Positions 44,257 to 50,422 of a DNA stretch of 64,000 bases are shown here, piece after piece. The position numbers and the translations under genes are program-made. Source of the DNA: Streptomyces sp. WM6386 (GTDB taxonomy: Bacteria; Actinomycetota; Actinomycetes; Streptomycetales; Streptomycetaceae). Within the stretch, counting starts at the first letter, position 1; each line of letters begins with the position of its first letter. Location of the stretch: assembly GCF_000972385.1 (NCBI RefSeq), contig NZ_JXTE01000005.1:62001-126000 (forward strand). Direction: 5' to 3'. Below the pieces are notes generated by a model that was given only the letters and a program-made list of their open reading frames with translations, was not told where the DNA came from and made no database searches.

Positions 44257-45201
44257 TCAGCTCGCGAGCGCTGTCGACGTTGACAGCTCGCGCACCGCCA
44301 CCACGTCCATCCGCGCGGGCGAGCCCAGCACCGACGTCCCGCAGCTCTCCGCGCGGGGCGGCTGGGACGCGCTCTGGGCCACGGCGACCCGCCAGTGGCG
44401 CCCGTCGACGTGCGCGACGGTCACCTCCCAGCGCGGTGCCGCGCCATCCATCCGTACGACGCTCAGCGCGTCCGCCGTGTACTCGCCCGCCACCGTGCGC
44501 ACCGCCAGCTCCGCCGCCTGGCCGGGCCGCTCCCAGGCCGAGCCTCCGCGGCAGCCCTCCACGACGATCCGTCCGTCCTGGACGCTGTGCAGGATCTCCT
44601 TGACGGCATGGGCCCCGACCCGGCCGTACGCGTAGCCGTACGGCAGGACGAGCAGCGTCGGCGAGAAGCGATGTCCACCCAGATGGGTGACCTCCCAGAC
44701 CCCCTCGACCCCGGACGCGGACAGCTCGGCGGCCAGGGGCCGGCCGAGGAGCGCGCAGCAGCGGTCACGCTTGCCGTTCGTGCAGACGAGCGTGAGCGGG
44801 TCACCTGTGTGGGGCCGTCCGTCGAGCGCCGAGCCGAAGCTCTGGTGGTCACCGGCGCCCAGTGCGGCGAAGTCGAGATCGAGCAGGCGCCGCGGGTCGC
44901 CGACCTCGGCGCTGTGCAGCCAGACGTGCCCGGGAGCCGTGTGGGACGCGTACACCCGGCGCACGGACGGCGTACCGCAGTCCGCGTGCCGCCCGGGGCG
45001 GCGGATGAGCGCGATCCGTACGCCCGTGCCCTTCGCCGCCCGCTCCAGGGCGCGGCCGAGCGAGGGGTCCAGATGACTCGAGGTGAGCGCATGAGCGCCC
45101 CACGGACCGGGCTGTTCGAGGAGCAGCCAGGTCTTCGCGGTCGCCGCGGTCCCGGAAATGGGCTCGTCGAGGTCGCGGGAGACGGATACACACGTACTCA
45201 C
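44257..45201 (-). CDS. Suc_Fer-like (Apd1-type) [2Fe-2S] thioredoxin-fold protein
   Basis: A 314-aa protein of the sucrase/ferredoxin-like family. Seen: the WLLLEQPGPWG start, a central LVCTNGKRDRCCALLGRPLAAEL with the Cys pair, the His-bearing EVTHLGGHRFSPTLLVLPYGYAYGR, and a final GCRGGS. Members bind a [2Fe-2S] cluster with Cys/His ligands and have been linked to iron and redox balance. A probable DmdR iron box overlaps the -10 (TAGGCT), and the GTG start lies 7 nt behind it without a ribosome site. It is therefore probably a leaderless gene switched on by low iron. Confidence 0.85.
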   Translation of the reverse strand: MSTCVSVSRDLDEPISGTAATAKTWLLLEQPGPWGAHALTSSHLDPSLGRALERAAKGTGVRIALIRRPGRHADCGTPSVRRVYASHTAPGHVWLHSAEVGDPRRLLDLDFAALGAGDHQSFGSALDGRPHTGDPLTLVCTNGKRDRCCALLGRPLAAELSASGVEGVWEVTHLGGHRFSPTLLVLPYGYAYGRVGAHAVKEILHSVQDGRIVVEGCRGGSAWERPGQAAELAVRTVAGEYTADALSVVRMDGAAPRWEVTVAHVDGRHWRVAVAQSASQPPRAESCGTSVLGSPARMDVVAVRELSTSTALAS

Positions 45202-45220
45202 AGAGGTGAGCCTAACCTGA
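45202..45220 (-). promoter_or_regulatory. Iron box (DmdR-type) in the Suc_Fer gene promoter
   Basis: On the minus strand TCAGGTTAGGCTCACCTCT matches the Streptomyces DmdR1 iron box TTAGGTTAGGCTCACCTAA in 16 of 19 positions. TAGGCT inside it also forms the -10, so bound repressor would cover the promoter. Confidence 0.82.
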
Positions 45221-45259
45221 CTTGGCTCGGGGCGACTTCCGGCGGGTGCCGGTGTCCCG

Positions 45260-46513
45260 CTATGGCAGCGCTTGAGGTGGCTTGGTGCCTACGTAGAGAC
45301 CGCTCGGTCGCATGCGCAGCGGGCGCTCCCCGTACTCCTCCAGGGTGTGGGCGATCCAGCCCGCCGTACGGGCGACAGCGAAGATCGTCTCGCCGGCCGT
45401 GGCGGGCATCCCGGAGGAAACGGTGAGCACGGCGAGGGCCAGGTCCACGTTGGCGTGCAGCGGGGTGTGGCGGGCGGTGGTGGCCACCACGTCGCGGGCC
45501 GCGGCGAGGGCGGGCGCGGCGCGGGGGATCTCCTCCAGGAGGTCGAACAGGGCACGCGCGCGTGGATCCTCGCCCGGGTAGAGGCGGTGGCCCAGTCCCG
45601 GAATGCGGCGTCCGGCCCGCAGCTCGTCCGCGATCACGGGGCCCGCGTCGCCGCGGTCGAGCACGTCCAGCAGCAGCCGGTGGGCGAGCCCGCTGGCCGC
45701 GCCGTGCAGCGGGCCCTCGAGCACGCCGAGTCCGGCGGAGACGGCCGCGTAGGCGTGTGCGCGGGCCGAGGCGGCGACCCGCACGGCGAGGGTGGAGGCG
45801 GCCAGGTCGTGGTCGACGAGCAGGCCCAGGGCGGTGTCCAGGGCGCGCAGGGACGCCTCGTCGGGCTTGCGCGCGCTGAGCCGCGCCCAGAGGCGCTCGG
45901 CCAGCGAGCCCTCGTCACGGTGGCCGATCCGCACCGGTGGCAGGGCGGCGACGAGGGTGGGGATGAGGATGCGCGCGGTGCCCAGCACAGCGCTCTCGGA
46001 CAGGTCGAAGCGCAGCGGGTCCGCGGTCGCGGCGGCGATCGCCGCGACCCGCAACCGGTCGGTGGGCGAGGTGTGTTCGGGCAGTGCGTCGACGGCTCGT
46101 CGAGCGACGGAGACGGAGGTGTCGGGGGCCGTGAAGGCCGCGCCGGGAAGCATCCGCCCCGTCCACAGCCACTCGGCGATCTCCTCGTAGGAATGGCGCG
46201 CGGCCAGTTCAGTCGCGTCGACGCCCCGGAAGTAGTACCGGTCCGTGTCGATGAGCGTGATGCGGGTCCGCACGGACAGCTCGCCGCCGGAGCCCGAACT
46301 CCCGCCGCTGTCCCGCCTGTTGCGCCGGGCGAGCGCCTGTACCTCCTTGGCGTCGAAGGTGCTGCCGCGGCCGCCGGGCACACGTCGGCTGCCGAGCTGA
46401 CCGCGGCTCACATAGGCGTAGACGGTCTCGGGCTTCACGCCGAGCAGCTCGGCGGCCTCCTTGGTGGTCAGCCGCCGTCCCTCGAGGTCGGGAACGGGTT
46501 CGTGATCGCTCAT
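45260..46513 (-). CDS. Citrate synthase-like protein with N-terminal DNA-binding HTH
   Basis: A fusion of 417 aa. Residues 13-62 (GRRLTTKEAAELLGVKPETVYAYVSRGQLGSRRVPGGRGSTFDAKEVQAL) are a MerR/excisionase-type HTH, followed by a Ser/Gly linker and a citrate synthase fold (about 80-417). His270 in GPLHGA, His309 in GLGHRLY and Asp357 in ANVDLA occupy the positions of the three catalytic residues. It may thus be an enzyme that also binds DNA, or a regulator that senses oxaloacetate, citrate or acetyl-CoA. It is divergent from a plain citrate synthase across an AT-rich array of repeated sites, which supports a regulatory role. Confidence 0.88.
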   Translation of the reverse strand: MSDHEPVPDLEGRRLTTKEAAELLGVKPETVYAYVSRGQLGSRRVPGGRGSTFDAKEVQALARRNRRDSGGSSGSGGELSVRTRITLIDTDRYYFRGVDATELAARHSYEEIAEWLWTGRMLPGAAFTAPDTSVSVARRAVDALPEHTSPTDRLRVAAIAAATADPLRFDLSESAVLGTARILIPTLVAALPPVRIGHRDEGSLAERLWARLSARKPDEASLRALDTALGLLVDHDLAASTLAVRVAASARAHAYAAVSAGLGVLEGPLHGAASGLAHRLLLDVLDRGDAGPVIADELRAGRRIPGLGHRLYPGEDPRARALFDLLEEIPRAAPALAAARDVVATTARHTPLHANVDLALAVLTVSSGMPATAGETIFAVARTAGWIAHTLEEYGERPLRMRPSGLYVGTKPPQALP

Positions 46514-46531
46514 GAGGTCACCGTATCGGCG

Positions 46532-46595
46532 TTGAGTTCATATTGATTCAATCAATATTGACAGTAGTTAAGTCAATCATGGACAGTTGAATCAA
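46532..46595. promoter_or_regulatory. AT-rich operator array between the two citrate synthase genes
   Basis: ATATTGATTCAATCAATAT at 46540-46558 is a perfect 19-bp palindrome. The 9-mer TTGANTCAA recurs as TTGATTCAA (46543), TTAAGTCAA (46568, one mismatch) and TTGAATCAA (46587), and TCAATATTGA at 46552-46561 is a further palindrome. TTGACA at 46558-46563 is a consensus -35 for the plus-strand citrate synthase. The array is probably bound by the HTH-citrate synthase protein; that is inference. Confidence 0.75.
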
Positions 46596-46610
46596 GTCCA
46601 GGGAGGAAAC

Positions 46611-47777
46611 ATGTCCGTCAACAGGACCGCAGCCACCCTCGTCGACGTACCGCGAGGACTCGCGGGTGTCGTCGTCACCGACACGGAGATCGGTGATGTC
46701 CGGGGGCTCGAGGGCTTCTATCACTACCGCCAGTACTCGGCCGTCGAACTCGCGCAGACCCGCGGCTTCGAGGACGTCTGGCATCTCCTGGTCCACGGCG
46801 AACTGCCGGACGCCGAACGTGGCGCCGCCTTCGCCGCCGAGACCGCCGCGCTGCGCCGGCTGCCCGACGAGGTACGGGCGGCGCTGCCCGCCGTCGCGGC
46901 GGCGAGCGCGGTCTCCGGCCCGCTCGCCGGGATGCGCACGGCGCTGTCGCTGCTGGGCGCGGCGAAGGGATTTCGCCCGGTGTACGACATCGACGCGGAC
47001 GAACGTCGGCGGGACACAGTCGTGGCGGCCGCGGCCGTGCCGACCCTGCTCACCGCGCTGCACCGGCTGGGGCAGGGGCTGGAACCCGTGGAGCCGCGCG
47101 AGGACCTGTCCTACGCGGCCAACTACCTCTCCATGTTGACGGGTTCGGAGCCGGATCCACGCTCCGCCCGGGCGATCGAGCAATACTTGATCTCAACCAT
47201 TGATCACGGCTTCAATGCATCAACCTTCACGGCGCGCGTCATCACCTCGACGGGTGCGGATGTCGCGGCGTGTCTCGTGGGTGCGGTCGGGGCGCTGTCG
47301 GGGCCGTTGCACGGCGGTGCGCCCAGTCGTGCGCTGGACACCCTCGATGCGATCGGTACGCCTGACCGTATCGATCCCTGGATTCGCGAACGAGTCCTCG
47401 CCGGCGAGCGCATCATGGGCTTCGGCCACGCCATCTACCGCACCGAGGACCCGCGCTCCCGCATGCTGCGCGAGGTCGCCGAGCGGTTCGGCGGCCCGCG
47501 CGTCGCCTTCGCCGTCGAGGTCGAGCGTCAGATCGAGGCCATCCTGGCCGAACTGAAGCCCGGTCGCGAACTCCACACCAACGTCGAGTTCTACGCGGGC
47601 GTGGTCATGGAACTCTGCGGCCTGCCCCGCGAGATGTTCACCCCGACCTTCGCGGCGGGGCGGGTGGTGGGCTGGAGTGCCAACATCCTGGAGCAGGCGC
47701 AGGATTCGAAGATCATCAGGCCGGTGGCGCGGTATGTGGGGCCGGGGGCGCCGGTGGCGGTGCCGTTGACGGCCTGA
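46611..47777 (+). CDS. Citrate synthase family protein
   Basis: A 388-aa citrate synthase-fold protein that would condense oxaloacetate with acetyl-CoA (or a similar acyl-CoA). It starts with LVDVPRGLAGVVVTDTEIGDVRGLEGFYHYRQYSA. His234 (GPLHGG) and His273 (GFGHAIY) are in place, but the position of the usual catalytic aspartate is Glu326 (NVEFYAG). This may be a feature of its subfamily. GGGAGG lies 5 nt before the ATG. It is probably not the main TCA-cycle enzyme, which in S. coelicolor lies elsewhere. Control by the divergent HTH fusion is likely. Confidence 0.88.
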   Translation: MSVNRTAATLVDVPRGLAGVVVTDTEIGDVRGLEGFYHYRQYSAVELAQTRGFEDVWHLLVHGELPDAERGAAFAAETAALRRLPDEVRAALPAVAAASAVSGPLAGMRTALSLLGAAKGFRPVYDIDADERRRDTVVAAAAVPTLLTALHRLGQGLEPVEPREDLSYAANYLSMLTGSEPDPRSARAIEQYLISTIDHGFNASTFTARVITSTGADVAACLVGAVGALSGPLHGGAPSRALDTLDAIGTPDRIDPWIRERVLAGERIMGFGHAIYRTEDPRSRMLREVAERFGGPRVAFAVEVERQIEAILAELKPGRELHTNVEFYAGVVMELCGLPREMFTPTFAAGRVVGWSANILEQAQDSKIIRPVARYVGPGAPVAVPLTA

Positions 47778-47926
47778 TCCGAGGTGGTGTTACGTGTCCG
47801 CCCCGGAGGCAGGCGGTCATGTCGTGCGGTACAGGTTGGCGTGGGCCCGCTCGAATACGTCGGGACACTGGCGCCGATGGTGCTGCCCCAGAGCTGGGGT
47901 GCGCGTCCACGGCCGTGTCATGACAA

Positions 47927-47953
47927 GGCCCGGCGTCGTGTCGATGCCGGGCC
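47927..47953. terminator. Hairpin downstream of the citrate synthase gene
   Basis: GGCCCGGC at 47927-47934 pairs with GCCGGGCC at 47946-47953 over an 11-nt loop. A smaller CCCCA/TGGGG hairpin precedes it at 47886-47899. No other clear feature is seen in 47778-48019, apart from a 34-codon minus-strand fragment discussed among the findings. Confidence 0.6.
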
Positions 47954-48019
47954 GCAGATGTTTCGGCCGGTGCTGGGGCCGACGGTGCCCCGGCTGACTG
48001 GATCGCCGTGCTGCTGTCC

Positions 48020-48256
48020 TTAAGCGTCCGGGATGTCGTTTTTCGCCCGCACCAAGGTCTCGCGCGTGATGATCACGATCCGCTCGTAGTCGGCCCGGGC
48101 GGCGTCGGCGGGAAGCTCGGGGTCGAGCTCCTCGGTTGCTTCTCGCCCGATGACGGCGAAGCTGCCGTCGCTCAGTTCGAAGATGTCCGGGCATGTCTGG
48201 CCCGAACCACTGCCACGTTCGCGAGGCGAAGCGCCGACTCGACGTACGATCTTCAA
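48020..48256 (-). CDS. Small hypothetical protein of the DUF6082 neighbourhood
   Basis: A 78-aa protein starting at TTG behind GGAACGG. It has a CPDIFELSDGSFAVIGREAT strand-turn-strand element and an acidic C-terminal half ending in ERIVIITRETLVRAKNDIPDA. I recognise the type from Streptomyces accessory patches but know no function. It lies 255 nt downstream of the DUF6082 gene on the same strand, and the pair may form a small unit. Codon use is a little less biased than in core genes. Confidence 0.68.
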   Translation of the reverse strand: MKIVRRVGASPRERGSGSGQTCPDIFELSDGSFAVIGREATEELDPELPADAARADYERIVIITRETLVRAKNDIPDA

Positions 48257-48511
48257 GTCCGTTCCTATATCGGTCTAGGGACGGGCCGGCACACGCGCAG
48301 GGCGACGCGCGGGCTGATGACCTCTCCAGCGTCCATGTAGCTCATGTGGTGGGGCCCACGGATGCCAGAGAGCCGCATCCTTGTGGGGTTGGCGGCCCTA
48401 CGCAGCACAATGGGAGCCCGTGCGGGATGTTTACCTCGCGCAGGCTCTGGGTAGAGTAGCGGCTCAGCCGGTCACGCGTCTTCTGTACACGCGGCATCGA
48501 CGAGCAACCGC

Positions 48512-49033
48512 TTAGTCCTCGGGTGCTTCGCCGATCACCCACCACTCGTCGAAATCGCCGTCGTTCTGGTCCTGGCTCAGCCGGTCCATCTCCTCCACCA
48601 GTCCGTCCATCATGCGGCCCAGCTCGGCTTCCTTCGATGCCTCGGGCAGGCTCTTGCGGTGGTGACGGGTCGCTGACCAGTACTCCCTGAAGACATCGTT
48701 CCGGCATATCACCCGAAGGTGTCCATAGAGTTCCGTGATGCTCCATGCGCCGATGCGGTGGTAGTAGAGCGCGTTGACGTACAGGACGTTCGCGAACAGG
48801 TACTGGCGCTGCCTCTCCGGCGGGATGTCGGTCTCGTACGTGTCCAGCACTGAGGCCAGGGCCGGATCGTCCATGGCCTTGCACAGCAGGTCGAAGTGGA
48901 GACGGTGCTGCTCGGTGAGTGCGGCATGCTTGCGATGACGTGAGCTCCGTTCCGCGACGGCGTTCGCGGCGCTCGCCAGCTTCGCCTTCGTTACGGAACC
49001 GAACTCCCGTATCCCAAATTTCTGTGTGGCCAT
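48512..49033 (-). CDS. DUF6082 family protein
   Basis: A 173-aa helical protein with the DUF6082 core: HRLHFDLLCKAMDDPALASVLDTYE, PPERQRQYLFANVLYVNALYYHRIGAWSITELYGHLRVICRNDVFREYWSATRHHRKSLPEASKEAELGRMMDGLVEE, and a WWVIGEAPED tail. Unlike many family members it shows no clear N-terminal membrane segment; the start is Arg/Lys-rich. The family is common in Streptomyces accessory regions, and its role is unknown. The ATG has only a weak G-rich stretch upstream. Confidence 0.8.
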   Translation of the reverse strand: MATQKFGIREFGSVTKAKLASAANAVAERSSRHRKHAALTEQHRLHFDLLCKAMDDPALASVLDTYETDIPPERQRQYLFANVLYVNALYYHRIGAWSITELYGHLRVICRNDVFREYWSATRHHRKSLPEASKEAELGRMMDGLVEEMDRLSQDQNDGDFDEWWVIGEAPED

Positions 49034-49357
49034 GTCAACAACCCCCGAATCAGGCGGCCGTCCGCCGGTCGTCGGGGTGCGGGTCGACGGGAGGGGACCG
49101 GCGAGCGATGGGCGGCGCTTGCCGTCTCCCAGAATGCCGAGCGGCTCTGATCGGCGGGGAGGCGGAGAGGAGGCGCACGGAAGGAAGCGAGGGTCGCACG
49201 CACCGGCGCCTTGCCCAACGTCTGCCCCGCAAGTGCTGCTAACAATCGTTCACTTCACGGTCATTCTTCCGGCTCGTATCCTGGTCCGGCATTCAATCCT
49301 CGTACGTGCGCCGGGCCCACGATCCGGTGCACGCATCGGTGTCAGAGAGGTCGCACG
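49034..49357. other. Divergent promoter region of DUF6082 and CobW-type genes
   Basis: No gene is visible. A possible plus-strand promoter is TTCACG at 49254-49259, a 17-nt spacer and TATCCT at 49277-49282, about 75 nt before the CobW-type start. I looked for a Zur box and found no good match. Confidence 0.4.
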
Positions 49358-50422
49358 TTGAGTCAGCCGAGCCTCAGCCGTCGGCAGATCCCGGTCGTCG
49401 TCCTTGCCGGATTCCTCGGTTCCGGCAAGACCACCCTCCTCAACCACCTCCTGCACCGCAGCGGAGGCAGTCGTATCGGTGCGATCGTCAACGACTTCGG
49501 GGCCATCGAGATCGACGCCATGGCCGTCGCGGGCGCCCTGGGCGACTCCACCGTCTCCCTCGGCAACGGCTGCCTGTGCTGCGCCGTCGACGCCGAGGAA
49601 CTGGACGTGTACCTCGAACGGCTTGCCCGTCCGGACACCGGCATCGACGTGATCGTCATCGAGGCCAGCGGGCTCGCCGAACCCCAGGAACTCGTGCGCA
49701 TGGTGCTCGCGAGTGAGCATCCGGGGATCGTCTACGGCGGACTCGTCGAGGTCGTCGACGCCGCCGAGTTCGACGACACCCGCGCCAAGCACCCCGAGAT
49801 CGACCGGCATCTCGCCCTCGCCGACCTCGTCGTGGTCAACAAGCTCGACCGGGCGGCCGACGGCGAGCGCGTCCTGGGACTCGTACGGTCCCTCGTCGAC
49901 CGTGCCGCCGTGGTGCCCGCCGCCTACGGCCGCATCGACCCCGAGTTCCTCTTCGACTGCCGGCCCGGCGAGGAGCGGATCGGTCAGCTCTCCTTCGACG
50001 ACCTGCACCATCACGGGGACGAGATGCACGAGGGGCATCTGCACTCCGCGTACGAGAGCCTCTCCTTCGTCTCCGAGACGCCGGTGGATCCGCGCCGGCT
50101 GATGCGGTTCCTCGACAGTCGGCCCGAGGGGCTGTACCGGATCAAGGGGTACGTCGACTTCGGCGCGTACGACACCCGGAACCGTTACGCCGTCCATGCC
50201 GTCGGGCGGTTCCTGCGCTTCTACCCGGAGCCCTGGCCCGCGGACGCCGGGCGCCTCAGCCAGCTGGTCCTCATCGGCTCCGGTATCGACGTGCCCGCGC
50301 TCGGCAAGGAACTGGAGGAGTGCGGGAGCGACGCCCCGCACACCGCCGACGAGCACGGAATGTGGGGCGTCCTGCGCTACGTACAGGATCCCGAAGAAGA
50401 CCTTCAGGACCCCGCGTTCTAG
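49358..50422 (+). CDS. CobW/COG0523 G3E GTPase, putative zinc metallochaperone
   Basis: GTPase of 354 aa. The P-loop AGFLGSGKTT covers residues 17-26, the metal motif CLCC is at 72-75, ASGLAEP and VVNKLD complete the GTPase signature, and a histidine-rich loop HHHGDEMHEGHLH lies near 207-219. A C-terminal CobW_C domain follows (RLMRFLD..PEGLYRIKGYVDF). Such proteins hand zinc or cobalt to client enzymes. The TTG start is chosen because GAGAGG lies 7 nt upstream. Its stop shares bases with the parC stop. The metal and the client are not determined. Confidence 0.88.
   Translation: MSQPSLSRRQIPVVVLAGFLGSGKTTLLNHLLHRSGGSRIGAIVNDFGAIEIDAMAVAGALGDSTVSLGNGCLCCAVDAEELDVYLERLARPDTGIDVIVIEASGLAEPQELVRMVLASEHPGIVYGGLVEVVDAAEFDDTRAKHPEIDRHLALADLVVVNKLDRAADGERVLGLVRSLVDRAAVVPAAYGRIDPEFLFDCRPGEERIGQLSFDDLHHHGDEMHEGHLHSAYESLSFVSETPVDPRRLMRFLDSRPEGLYRIKGYVDFGAYDTRNRYAVHAVGRFLRFYPEPWPADAGRLSQLVLIGSGIDVPALGKELEECGSDAPHTADEHGMWGVLRYVQDPEEDLQDPAF

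Noticed and set aside
49201..49357. Zur box before the CobW-type gene
   Set aside because: AACAATCGTT is only a partial palindrome and lacks the TGAAAA/TTTTCA core.
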